A stretch of DNA of 64,000 bases from Corydoras sp. C115 (taxonomy: Eukaryota > Chordata > Actinopteri > Siluriformes > Callichthyidae): the NCBI GenBank assembly GCA_019802505.1, contig JAFMOC010000448.1, positions 1-64,000 of the forward strand, written 5' to 3'. The position numbers and the translations under genes are program-made. Positions within the stretch are counted from its first letter, which is position 1, and each line of letters opens with the position of its first letter. A model generated the notes under the pieces. It was not told the DNA's origin. It worked only from the letters and a program-made list of their open reading frames with translations, and ran no database searches. This document shows positions 1 to 10,013 of this stretch, piece by piece.

Positions 1-264
1 ATTAGGATTAATAAAGATGAGGATTAGGATTAATAAAGATGAGGATTAGGATTAATAAGGATGAGGATTAGGATTAATAAAGATGAGGATTAGGATTAAT
101 AAAGATGAGGATTAGGATTAATAAAGATGAGGATTAGGATTAATAAAGATGAGGATTAGGATTAATAAGGATGAGGATTAGGATTAATAAAGATGAGGAT
201 TAGGATTAATAAGGATGAGGATTAGGATTAATAAGGATTAGGATTAATAAGGATGAGGATTAGT
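1..264. repeat. 22-bp minisatellite, cut by left edge
   Basis: About 12 head-to-tail copies of a 22-bp unit that begins ATTAGGATTAATAA and ends GATGAGG. The main variant swaps AAAGATG for AAGGATG. The array starts at base 1, so it continues to the left of the window. Confidence 0.95.
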
Positions 265-622
265 TTTCTTTGAATTCTGAATGGACGATCTGGAACGTTT
301 CACTGGATTCTGTTTCTAACGTTGTTAAAGCTGTAGATGTCCAGGACCGGCGGGCGGGCGTGCGGCGGGCGGGTGGCGAGCGGGACCCTGCGTCTGCTTC
401 CGGAGCCTCACACCTGCAGCTCGTACCTGCTCATTACATTATAATTGCAGACGAGCTTTAGGAAGGGCGTTCCGTGATGCTCCCTTTAGGAAAACCATTT
501 TCCGCCAACAAAACCGATCGGCTTTTTATTACCGTCGCTGGAAAGCACCTTTAAACTGCCAGGAAATGACATCATCACGTCTGACTATCAAAACAAACCA
601 GGCTTCAACCTGCAGGTCACGT
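265..622. other. Unique DNA with a short GC-rich patch
   Basis: No gene recognised. Bases 344-390 are a GC-rich patch of repeated CGGGCGGGCG-type words (Sp1-like). The rest is ordinary unique sequence between two arrays. Confidence 0.5.
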
Positions 623-2620
623 CATCAGACTGAATCAACTCCATCAGACTGAATCAACTCCATCAGACTGAATCAACTCCATCAGACTGAATCAACTCCA
701 TCAGACTGAATCAACTCCATCAGACTGAATCAACTCCATCAAACTGAATCAACTCCATCAGACTGAATCAACTCCATCAAACTGAATCAACTCCATCAGA
801 CTGAATCAACTCCATCAGACTGAATCAACTCCATCAGACTGAATCAACTCCATCAGACTGAATCAACTCCATCAGACTGAATCAACTCCATCAGACTGAA
901 TCAACTCCATCAAACTGAATCAACTCCATCAGACTGAATCAACTCCATCAGACTGAATCAGTTCCATCAGACTGAATCAACTCCATCAGACTGAATCAAC
1001 TCCATCAGACTGAATCAACTCCATCAAACTGAATCAACTCCATCAGACTGAATCAACTCCATCAGACTGAATCAACTCCATCAGACTGAATCAACTCCAT
1101 CAGACTGAATCAACTCCATCAGACTGAATCAGTTCCATCAGACTGAATCAACTCCATCAGACTGAATCAACTCCGTCAGACTGAATCAACTCCATCAGAC
1201 TGAATCAACTCCATCAGACTGAATCAACTCCATCAGACTGAATCAACTCCATCAGACTGAATCAACTCCATCAGACTGAATCAACTCCATCAGACTGAAT
1301 CAGTTCCATCAAACTGAATCAACTCCATCAGACTGAATCAACTCCATCAGACTGAATCAACTCCATCAGACTGAATCAACTCCATCAGACTGAATCAACT
1401 CCATCAGACTGAATCAGTTCCATCAGACTGAATCAGTTCCATCAGACTGAATCAACTCCATCAGACTGAATCAACTCCATCAGACTGAATCAACTCCATC
1501 AGACTGAATCAACTCCATCAGACTGAATCAACTCCGTCAGACTAAATCAACTCCATCAAACTGAATCAACTCCATCAGACTGAATCAACTCCATCAAACT
1601 GAATCAACTCCATCAGACTGAATCAACTCCATCAGACTGAATCAACTCCATCAGACTGAATCAACTCCATCAGACTGAATCAGTTCCATCAGACTGAATC
1701 AACTCCATCAGACTGAATCAACTCCGTCAGACTAAATCAACTCCATCAAACTGAATCAGCTCCATCAGACTGAATCAACTCCATCAAACTGAATCAACTC
1801 CATCAGACTGAATCAACTCCATCAGACTGAATCAACTCCATCAGACTGAATCAACTCCATCAGACTGAATCAGTTCCATCAGACTGAATCAGTTCCATCA
1901 GACTGAATCAACTCCATCAGACTGAATCAACTCCATCAGACTGAATCAACTCCATCAGACTGAATCAACTCCATCAGACTGAATCAACTCCGTCAGACTG
2001 AATCAACTCCATCAAACTGAATCAACTCCATCAGACTGAATCAACTCCATCAAACTGAATCAACTCCATCAGACTGAATCAACTCCATCAGACTGAATCA
2101 ACTCCATCAGACTGAATCAGTTCCATCAGACTGAATCAGTTCCATCAGACTGAATCAACTCCATCAGACTGAATCAACTCCATCAGACTGAATCAACTCC
2201 ATCAGACTGAATCAACTCCGTCAGACTAAATCAACTCCATCAAACTGAATCAACTCCATCAGACTGAATCAACTCCATCAAACTGAATCAACTCCATCAG
2301 ACTGAATCAACTCCATCAGACTGAATCAACTCCATCAGACTGAATCAGTTCCATCAGACTGAATCAGTTCCATCAGACTGAATCAACTCCATCAGACTGA
2401 ATCAACTCCATCAGACTGAATCAACTCCATCAGACTGAATCAACTCCATCAGACTGAATCAACTCCATCAAACTGAATCAACTCCATCAGACTGAATCAA
2501 CTCCATCAGACTGAATCAGTTCCATCAGACTGAATCAGTTCCATCAGACTGAATCAACTCCATCAGACTGAATCAACTCCATCAGACTGAATCAACTCCA
2601 TCAGACTGAATCAACTCTAT
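623..2620. repeat. 19-bp minisatellite, about 105 copies
   Basis: Unit ATCAACTCCATCAGACTGA, 19 bp, repeated for 2.0 kb with no loss of register. Three recurring variants are seen: CATCAAACTG, CAGTTCCATC and CCGTCAGACT. They recur in blocks, so the array has a higher-order pattern; see findings. Confidence 0.97.
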
Positions 2621-2644
2621 CATAATAAAGCATACAGACACGGC

Positions 2645-2749
2645 GGGTTTGGCATGTTCTTCTTTCAGCTCTGGGTATTGCCGGTTTGAACTCTGATCTG
2701 GATGGAGTTTGCATGTTCTCCCCATGTCTGTGTGGGTTTTGTCCCATAT

Positions 2750-2809
<60 letters not shown>

Positions 2810-2868
2810 TGTGTGTGTGTGTGTGTGTGTGTCCTGTGCTGGGTGTATCTGCTCAGCTCCTGAAACGT
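2645..2868 (+). mobile_element. tRNA-derived SINE relic with an internal GT expansion
   Basis: Aligns by eye with the complete SINE at 15646-15980. It shares the TTTGGCATGTTCT head, a decayed B box (GGTTTGAACTC), the GGAGTTTGCATGTTCTCCCC core, the CCCATATAGAGTGTGTG junction and the GGGTGTATCTGCTCAG tail. The 5' tRNA head is truncated and part of the core is deleted. The short GT run of the family is expanded here to about 80 bp. Confidence 0.75.
2753..2832. repeat. (GT)n microsatellite inside SINE
   Basis: About 40 GT dinucleotides with one GAGT interruption near 2807. It lies exactly where the SINE family carries its short GT stretch. Confidence 0.97.
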
Positions 2869-3399
2869 TAACCATAAACTTTATTGTTTCTAATGTTTAA
2901 ACTGAATCACAGCCCCCCCCCCTCCCCCCCCCCTCCCCGATCTCACTCAGATCGTTCTCATGTTCAGAACGTGGAGACAGAACGTCCTCTGGAGTCGGAC
3001 AGTCTGATGTCATAAACCGTTAAACAAGACATAAATAATCAATCATGAACCTGATAAATCAGAAACCACGTTTATATCTGTAAAGAAACCAGGCATCCTG
3101 TTATTACTGTCACAAACAGCCTCACTCGTCCCAGAGACAGTCCGTCCGCCAAAAGAGGAGGTGAGGACAGACAGACAGACAGACAGACAGACGGAGAACC
3201 ATAAATCTTTAGGTTCCTGCTTTTTAAGCTTTGAAGCTCTGAGGGAAGTGTCTGGTCATGTTTCAGAGTGATGATGGTTTACACCCACAGCTCTCTGTAT
3301 CCTGAAGCCCTGCGAGGTCAGACATTATGGGATGTTTCATGTGCTTCTTTAATAAGTCGACGTGTTTAATGAGATCGTCAGTGCTGAGCGTTGTTGTTG
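2869..3399 (+). other. bhlha9 5' flank; no clear core promoter
   Basis: Unique sequence holding an interrupted poly-C tract at 2912-2938 and an (ACAG)n run at 3166-3192. I found no convincing TATA box or CpG island. Any bhlha9 promoter should lie here or slightly further left, but the start site cannot be placed from sequence. Confidence 0.35.
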
Positions 3400-3588
3400 A
3401 TGGATGGTGGTGGAGTGGAGGAGGCGTGGGCCGAACGACTCCCGTCTCACCCCGAGGCCGTCGTCAACCACGTGGTGCAGCTTTTCAGTTCCTTTAAAAG
3501 CACTTCCAGCTCAGCAGCTCTGGAGCAGATGATGCAGATGCTGACGGAGTGTGTCATCACGACCCGAGCCCGGGAACGCTCCGCATAG
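3400..3588 (+). other. Small upstream ORF (62 codons), unrecognised
   Basis: An ATG-started frame of 62 codons ends in TAG 65 bp before the bhlha9 start, in a different reading frame. Its third positions are GC-rich through residues 10-30 (frame reads VEEAWAERLPSHPEAVV), and the product would be mostly helical with a hydrophobic stretch near HVVQLFSSF. No upstream splice acceptor is obvious and I recognise no family. It could be a regulatory uORF in the bhlha9 leader, a relic exon, or chance in a GC-rich leader. The start context is weak (T at -3, G at +4). Confidence 0.25.
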
Positions 3589-3653
3589 TGCTCCCAGCCG
3601 TCAGTCAGGAGAACTCCGAGGAACGAGGATCTAATCGACAGGTTCCCTTTACC

Positions 3654-4436
3654 ATGAGCTCGACCAGCGCAGGTACGGAATCCGAGTTTTCAGAGGACGA
3701 GCTGGAAAGCTGCGCGTCAGGCTTTGAAGTGGACAGTGCGAGTGAAGACGCTTCAAAGAATTCAGAGAAAAAGCCAGAAAAGCATCTGCAGAAGCCCCGG
3801 AGCAGACCGGCACGCTCCACAGCCCGCCGCGTCGCCGCCAACATCAGAGAGCGCAGACGCATCCTGGACTACAACCAGGCCTTCAACGCTTTACGGGTCG
3901 CTCTGAAACATGACCTCAGCGGAAAACGCCTGTCCAAGATCGCCACTCTGCGCCGGGCTGTTGACCGCATCGCCGCGCTCTCAGCTCTCCTGCAGGCCAA
4001 CGTGGAAGCAGAGCCATCTCCCTGTACCCATCCGGAGTGCCACCAGGTGAGACAGGGCAGGAGGCCAGGAGGTGAGGTGTATGAGTCCAAGCCTGGACAT
4101 GAGTCCAGGGGGACTGCAGAGTGGGGGGAGGTCCTGAACCAGCCTGGTGTGCATGGAGCCTCTCGACACGCCTTCGAGTCTTTGGATATTCAGCTTCATC
4201 AGGATCGAGGTTCTTCTCATCAGAGCAGCTCATCTCTGAAGGCTTCTCTGAAGCTCGCCGCTCCTCACGAGGTTCTGAACGCCGAGCGTTTTGGGGGGAA
4301 ACCTGGGATTCAGCTGGGCTGTAAAGTGACGTGTTATCAGAAACCTGTGGACCTCTCTCTCATGGACTCCCCCAGCATAGCGCCCCCATGGCACTGGCAG
4401 TACTCAGGGTTTCAGCAGTTCTTAAGTATGCACTAA
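3654..4436 (+). CDS. bhlha9: Class A basic helix-loop-helix protein 9 (bHLHa9)
   Basis: A 260-residue transcription factor encoded by one exon, as in mammals. Residues 10-48 are an acidic, Ser/Glu-rich leader followed by a Lys/Arg-rich stretch. The bHLH domain spans about 57-116: the basic region is AANIRERRR (61-69) with the E-box-contacting Glu66 and Arg67/Arg69. Helix 1 runs through LDYNQAFNALRVAL, a short loop HDLSGKRLS follows, then helix 2 KIATLRRAVDRIAALSALL. This helix-loop-helix matches vertebrate bHLHa9 closely, including the Cys-x-H-x-E-Cys-H patch just after it (residues 124-130). The C-terminus (WHWQYSGFQQFLSMH) looks like a retained coding motif. Start choice: the frame is open back to 3549, but the first in-frame ATG is 3654, in a good context (ACCATGA). 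Known role of the family: E-box-binding partner of E-proteins, active in the apical ectodermal ridge of limb and fin. Fin expression here is inferred. The C-terminal half is much less conserved with mammals. Confidence 0.93.
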   Translation: MSSTSAGTESEFSEDELESCASGFEVDSASEDASKNSEKKPEKHLQKPRSRPARSTARRVAANIRERRRILDYNQAFNALRVALKHDLSGKRLSKIATLRRAVDRIAALSALLQANVEAEPSPCTHPECHQVRQGRRPGGEVYESKPGHESRGTAEWGEVLNQPGVHGASRHAFESLDIQLHQDRGSSHQSSSSLKASLKLAAPHEVLNAERFGGKPGIQLGCKVTCYQKPVDLSLMDSPSIAPPWHWQYSGFQQFLSMH

Positions 4437-5744
4437 CACACTGCGCTCTTACAACACACACCACAGAACTGACCACAGAACTGAACCTGGGAACGAGCTG
4501 AGTGTCTGGTTCTTATCAAAGGCCGGGTCTCTTTCTGTCTGCTGTCTGATCTCGAACGCTGACGATTTAAATCAGTCGATCTGAATGCGGCAGCAATGTG
4601 TCTGATTACCGTTCAGTTTATCTGATTAGATTATAATATTAATTAAAACATTTGAAACATGCAGAATGAAATGATGCACAAACACCGCTCTTCGTTTCTA
4701 AAATATAAATGAGTTTAATGTTTAAATGAAAACATGAGTCTGAATTATTTTGTTGTTTGGGTGAAACATAAGAAACATGGTTCTACTGCCCCCTTCAGGG
4801 TTAATGGAGTATTGTACTATTTACTTTCGGGAGGAAACAAAAGCCCCAGACACGGGGAGAACATACAAACTGAAGAATCATTACTGAAACCTCTTGAATA
4901 AACTGCCATTTTAATCATTGTTTTAATATTGTTAATATGTTAATGATGTCATTATAACTGTACCAATCACCAGCTGTGTATCTGATCAGCTGACATAAAT
5001 AAAAGTTGCAATTGGTTGCAATTTGGAAAATCACCACTAGATGTCACTAAAACCGTCTGAATGCAGCTTTGTAGAAAAACTATAAATCTTAACGCGCGTC
5101 CTGCTTTTTCATTATAATAAAATAAATAAAATAAAAATAAAAATGATAATTTTCGTTTTAATATCAGTTATAATATTTATAATACCACTCTTCAGCATCT
5201 AAAGCACAAATGATCGTTCAATACGTTTCTGTGCATCGAATAAAATAATAAAATAAATCCCAGTCTCCAATAATGAACAGAATTGGAGCTCCACACACCC
5301 CTCCAGCCCAGACGTGGGGTTTCAGGTGAAGGTTCTCCTGATTTATTTGGATTAGAAACTACGGTAATCTATGGCGCAGTGCCTCTGTAAGTGAGGAGTT
5401 AACTCTGTGGATCACCTCACGTTGGCGTTATGGTTGATGAATTATTAAAAGCAGCTCTGATATGATCTGATTCATTTGAACTTGTGCAGAGAGATGAGTG
5501 AACGAGAGGAACAGGATGTTGAGGGTAATAAATGTGATTGCAGTGATCAGGCAAGTTTGATGGACACCAATAAATTCTGCCTGCTCATGCCTTTATGACT
5601 GCTTTATGAGCGCTTATAAACGGGTGATTTATGTCTGCCCCCTGGTCCTGGAGGCTAAAACTTGTTTCAAATCTTGACAGCAGTTTGTTTGACAGCTCCA
5701 TCAGGAGCCATATTATTTCTGCTGTAATGTAATTAATGCCTCGT
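4437..5744 (+). other. bhlha9 3' flank with poly(A) signals and CTCF-like motifs
   Basis: AATAAA hexamers lie at 4897-4902 and 4998-5003, 461 and 562 bp after the stop codon. The first is followed by T/GT-rich DNA and is the better end signal. A scrap of the SINE core (GGGGAGAACATACAAAC, minus sense) lies at 4855-4871. CTCF-like motifs lie at 5034-5047 (+) and 5635-5648 (-). The interval 5090-5260 is A/T-rich. No other gene is seen. Confidence 0.5.
4897..4902 (+). terminator. Candidate bhlha9 poly(A) signal AATAAA
   Basis: A canonical hexamer on the coding strand 461 bp past the bhlha9 stop, with T-rich and GT-containing sequence in the next 60 bp. The alternative hexamer at 4998 is equally canonical. 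Confidence 0.45.
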
Positions 5745-5876
5745 GGCTCCATCAGGGCCATCAGACTCCATCAGGCTCCACCATCAGGCTCCACCATCAG
5801 GCTCCACCATCAGGCTCCACCATCAGGCTCCACCATCAGGCTCCACCATCAGGCTCCACCAGGGCCACCAGGGCCA
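5745..5876. repeat. 13-bp minisatellite
   Basis: About seven copies of CCATCAGGCTCCA with decayed edges (GGGCCATCAGACTCC on the left, CCAGGGCCACCAGGG on the right). Confidence 0.9.
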
Positions 5877-6681
5877 TCGTTATGAGTGCAGTACACTCAG
5901 GATCTCACACTGGAAAGCACTAAACAATCCACCTGATCAATACATTAACGTCCTTGATGATCAACGTTCGGTTTATTTTAGTTGGCAGAACTAAAGGTCA
6001 TTTACCCACAAACCCCAGCTAAGGACTATCTTCTGTGTCATTGTGTTGTGTTAATTAGCTGTTCTGTCCAGGTGGTTTGAGTTAATTAGTTCCTCGTTCT
6101 GATTGGTAGAGCTGTGCGATACCAAGAATTTTGGTATCGATCCGATACCAAGTAAATACAGGGCCAATATCGCGATATTCGATACCGATACTTTTTAATA
6201 TTTAAGCTTCATTGATCCAAAAGACCTAGTATAGAATTTCGCCAAATATTGTAGGTGACAACAAAATAATGTTTCCCAATCAACATCTTTGTTTAGAAAC
6301 AATGGAACAGTAATAAAACAAAGTTTGCTTTAACGTGAGGAAAATATATATTTTTGAGGTACAAAAGGAGAAATAATACAAATATAAAGTAAAAATGCTC
6401 CCCTCACTAGACAGTTTTTTCTTTCTTTGTTTCTTTTTTTCAAATAGAATTGTTCTTAGGCAAAACAATAAAAAAAGTAATTTTCTTCCTTTCAGTGCAA
6501 TTCTGTTTTCTCTTAAATAAACAGTGTAAATAAAAATATTACTTAACACAACTTAAAACAAAATTTTAGAGAGCTAAAAAACACAGTACAACAAAATTAA
6601 CAGAAAGAAAAGGACTTTTTTAACTTCAGTGCACGTCTGGCTTTAAGCAAAATAAAATCGATAAGTGAAAATTAAAGTATA

Positions 6682-6711
6682 AATCCCGCCCCCCCATGGG
6701 GGGGCGGGATT
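6682..6711. repeat. Perfect 30-bp palindrome inside the hAT element
   Basis: Symmetric about 6696/6697: AATCCCG plus seven C, then CATG at the centre, then seven G plus CGGGATT. Single strands could fold into a very stable GC hairpin. Confidence 0.93.
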
Positions 6712-6888
6712 CAGTGGGGTTTCAGTGACATTCTCCTGATGTTCAGTATTTGTCCTGCCTTTAAAAAAAGACTCTCATCTTTTTTTATCTCCCACTCTGA
6801 GTCTCTCTCTCCGTTCTGTGACGTGTCGAATTGGGCGGGTCAGGCTGAGCCCACGTGGCCGCTGTGTCACGTGACTATGCAACAACAA

Positions 6889-6890
<2 letters not shown>

Positions 6891-6939
<49 letters not shown>
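6891..6939. repeat. (GT)n microsatellite
   Basis: About 24 uninterrupted GT units inside the hAT element. Confidence 0.97.
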
Positions 6940-6940
<1 letters not shown>

Positions 6941-7264
6941 CACAGTGATATCAGTGTTACAGACTCAGAGAATAGACTTTGATAAATCGGCGTGCGCACA
7001 AAAAACTCGAGTATCGATCTTTTTACGCGAGTATTGTTCAATACCAATACCAGCGTTGGTATCGATATTATCGATATTTGTATCGATCCGCACAGCTCTA
7101 CTGATTGGGTTGTTGGGTGCATGTGATGGGATGTGTTTGTGTATTTAGTTCCGGTGTTCCTCGTCGTTTGCTGTTTGGACACTTTAATAAACCCATGTTC
7201 TACCTGCGTGCCTGGCTCCCTTCTGCGGGCCGCCGCGCTTAGCTCCGGGTAAGACGGGTGTGAC

Positions 7265-7903
7265 GAGGGTGCAGTTATTATAGAAATGCTGAGTTGTTTT
7301 CTTAAAATCTGAATAAATATAAAATAAAAGTCTTTAATGCTAATTTAGCATGATTAGCTTGAAGGCTATATGCTAATCTGCAGTAAACATGTGATTGTGT
7401 GTGAATGTGATTTAAACTCTGACAGAACACAGAACATCTGCCCAGCTGCCACTCCACATTAAAACCTCGTGTTTCTGTTAATACACACACACACACACAC
7501 TGGCCACTTTATTAGATACACCTCACTGTTGAACTGTTCTATACAGGTCCATTCTGACGATGAGAACCCTTCAGAAACACCAGAGAACAGAACTATAATG
7601 TTGATGAATTTGGTGAGTAAAGCTCGTTAAATGATTATTATTAGTAATTATTAAATAGCTCGCTGTGTGAGCTGAACCTCGTGTCTTTAACAGATGATGC
7701 TTCTGCTTTGCTCTCAAACTGAAACTCACTTTCTTTTAAACTATTTTGTTCTGATACTGTAATTGAACACTGTGGCCACATGAGGGCAGTAGAACCCTTT
7801 TGTTCCACAGATACCTTTAAAAAAAAAACAACCGTCATCAGAACATGTGTGGACTCCTGATGCTCACTCTGAGGAAGCGTCCTGTCTGGATCTCCAGCTC
7901 TAC
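7265..7903. other. Unique DNA, no gene seen
   Basis: A/T-rich unique sequence with a short CA run at 7483-7500. A CTCF-like word (CCACATGAGGGCAG, 12 of 14 positions) lies near 7774-7787. No exon recognised. Confidence 0.4.
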
Positions 7904-8466
7904 AATCAGACATCCATAATGAAGACTAACGAATCAGACATCCATAATGAAGACTAACGAATCAGACATCCATAATGAAAACTAACGAATCAGACATCCA
8001 TAATGAAGACTAACGAATCAGACATCCATAACGAAGACTAACGAATCAGACATCCATAATGAAGGCTAACGAATCAGACATCCATAACGAAGACTAACGA
8101 ATCAGACATCCATAATGAAGGCTAACGAATCAGACATCCATAATGAAAACTAACGAATCAGACATCCATAATGAAGACTAACGAATCAGACATCCATAAT
8201 GAAGACTAACGAATCAGACATCCATAACGAAGACTAACGAATCAGACATCCATAATGAAGACTAACGAATCAGACATCCATAACGAAGACTAACGAATCA
8301 GACATCCATAATGAAGACTAACGAATCAGACATCCATAACGAAGACTAACGAATCAGACATCCATAACGAAGACTAACGAATCAGACATCCATAATGAAG
8401 ACTAACGAATCAGACATCCATAACGAAGACTAACGAATCAGACATCCATAATGAAGACTAACGAAC
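7904..8466. repeat. 28-bp minisatellite, 20 copies
   Basis: Unit begins AATCAGACATCCATAATGAA and ends GACTAACG; 20 copies in strict 28-bp register. Variants are TAACGAAG for TAATGAAG, and GAAAACT or GAAGGCT for GAAGACT. Confidence 0.96.
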
Positions 8467-8489
8467 TTCACATCATTCAACAACGGTCT

Positions 8490-8532
8490 GAATCTCTCTC
8501 TGAGAGAGAGAGGGAGAGAGAGAGAGAGAGAA
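8490..8532. repeat. (TC)n/(GA)n microsatellite
   Basis: A TCTCTCTCTC run joined to a GAGAGAGA run with one GGG interruption; self-complementary halves. Confidence 0.9.
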
Positions 8533-9120
8533 ATGAAATCTGAATGATCATACAGTTCATTATCATTAATTAAACACATGCCCTGTAATCAGAACTTCAT
8601 ACAAAACCACCTGAAGAACCTCTGAACACTGAGGCTCATCAGAGACCGCACCACGGCCCAGCGGAGTGGACGAGGACCGGCTGAATGTCCACCTATAACA
8701 TCCACCAACAGAACTGTCCCTCAGCCCTCAGCTTAGAACAACGAGGGTTCTGTTCATCAGCTACAGGAACGATGAGGGTTAAACCAGGTCACAGTGAGAA
8801 CCAATGAGAACTGCATGCTGGGACCCACTGATGATCTAAATCTAATGTTTAGAATACTGTGAGTGTGGTGGAGAACCGAAACACCAAGCCGCTCTCAGGA
8901 ACCATTAGAACAGTTTATTACAGATAAAAAGATTAATATATGAGTGCTGTGTTTGTGAGAGGAACCATCGGTTAACCATCGTTAACTGTTCTCTCGTTCT
9001 AATGCTCTCATCAGTGGAAGTGAGAGGAACCAGATACAGATACTGAGACGCTGGGCGTGCCCTTCCTCTGCCTTCTACAAAGTCAGATACGCCATTTAGC
9101 TTCCATGACAGATCAGTTAT

Positions 9121-9123
<3 letters not shown>
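8533..9123. other. Unique DNA, no gene seen
   Basis: No exon, SINE or obvious regulatory cluster recognised. Confidence 0.4.

Positions 9124-9170
<47 letters not shown>
9124..9170. repeat. (CA)n microsatellite
   Basis: About 23 CA units. Confidence 0.97.
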
Positions 9171-9174
<4 letters not shown>

Positions 9175-9294
9175 CCAATCCTATGATTTAGTACCCAGTG
9201 AAGAAGGATTCAGGAGAAAAAAGAGGCTGCTCTCAGTGAGGTCCTGTTTGTTGCAGTCTGGTTGGTGTGAGGTCAGAACGAGTGTTTCAGAACG

Positions 9295-9325
9295 TTTACA
9301 TTTAGCAGATGCTTTTATCCAAAGA
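9295..9325 (+). mobile_element. Fragment of a common teleost interspersed repeat
   Basis: ACATTTAGCAGATGCTTTTA followed by TCCAAAG matches the word shared with 23238-23294. It is a very widespread fish repeat motif. The element class is not clear to me. Confidence 0.5.
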
Positions 9326-9704
9326 GAGAGAACGTGTTTCTGAGGTTTGCCTCTCTGTGACCTGATCAGTGAAGATGATCAGTTATGCGTTCGGTTAGTT
9401 TGGTTAGTTTGGTTAGTTAGAGTTTAAACCTGGTTAATGTTTAATTAATTTAACCCAGTTCATCTTTTCTTCTTAATCAGATAATCTGAGGGTTGCAGTG
9501 AATTTCCTCATCCTCAGTTTAAGTCGTTCTAAAGACTCTGTGTTTCTTTTGAACTCCCCCAGCAGACCCTGCTATTTACTCCACAGGAGAGGGGTAAGGT
9601 TCTACCCCTGCAGGCAGAACTTAGATAAGTGGATGGGAGGGAGGGTCATTAGTATAATGAGCTGGTTTTAATCAGTTTTCCATTTTTTAATTCTTTCATC
9701 TTTC
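9326..9704. other. Unique DNA, no gene seen
   Basis: Contains a small GTTAGTTTG triplication near 9391-9420. No exon recognised. Confidence 0.4.
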
Positions 9705-10013
9705 ATTACATTATCTTCTGCTTTATAATCTACTGGGGATGCTTGGGACGGGGGACGGGGGAGGGGTGGGGGGAGTTTTGGGTGCTGGGCAGATACACCC
9801 AGGACAGGACACCAATCTATCAGACTCATTCGCACAGACACACAAACACTGCATGGTGTGGGGTAATCTAGAGAAGCCCATTCACCTTGAATCCATGTTT
9901 TTGGATTGTGGGAGGAAACCAGAGAACCTGAAGTAAACCCCCACAGGGAGAACATACAAACTCCACCCAGATTGGGATTTGAAGTTGGAATTCCCAAGGT
10001 TGATTGTGAAGCG
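9705..10013 (-). mobile_element. Degraded tRNA-derived SINE, minus strand
   Basis: Reverse-complement of the SINE family: ATTATCTTCTGCTTTAT tail, CTGGGCAGATACACCCAGGA, ACCAATCTATC, TTTTGGATTGTGGGAGGAAA, GGGAGAACATACAAACTCCA and CCCAGATTGGGATT. The tRNA-like head is diverged. The GT region of the family is reduced to short CACA words here. Confidence 0.75.

Larger units (their letters stand above)
6107..7100. mobile_element. Non-autonomous hAT DNA transposon, 994 bp, with 8-bp TSD
   Basis: Terminal inverted repeats TAGAGCTGTGCG are perfect over 12 bp at 6107-6118 and 7089-7100. The element is flanked by identical 8-bp duplications CTGATTGG at 6099-6106 and 7101-7108, the hallmark length for hAT elements. 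Subterminal regions are full of GGTATCGAT/ATCGATA words in both orientations, typical of transposase-binding repeats. The interior has no transposase frame; it holds an A/T-rich block, a perfect palindrome (6682-6711) and a GT microsatellite (6891-6939). The TAG-type TIR and 8-bp TSD suggest the Ac-like branch. Intact ends and a perfect TSD suggest a fairly young insertion. Confidence 0.88.
6036..7264 (+). mobile_element. Possible LTR-retrotransposon relic (solo LTR), split by a hAT element
   Basis: With the hAT insert removed, the flanks read as one unit of about 230 bp. It starts TGTCATTGTGTTG and has LTR-like U3 words (TTAATTAGTTCCTCGTTCTGATTGG). It carries an AATAAA near 7178, then the GCCTGGCTCC region, and ends near TGTGACG. 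This resembles fish Gypsy-type LTRs in texture. No matching target-site duplication or internal coding region was found, so the call is tentative. Confidence 0.35.

Noticed and set aside
3549..3653. N-terminal extension of bHLHa9 by 35 residues
   Set aside because: The frame is open but begins at GTG with no in-frame ATG before 3654; 3654 has a good start context and fits family length.
4046..4052. CAG|GTGAGA splice donor inside bhlha9
   Set aside because: The frame remains open through a conserved-looking C-terminus and mammalian BHLHA9 is a single exon; use of the site is not needed, though RNA data could show it.
7904..8466. CRISPR-like direct repeats of 28 bp
   Set aside because: Copies abut with no unique spacers and the genome is vertebrate; it is a minisatellite.
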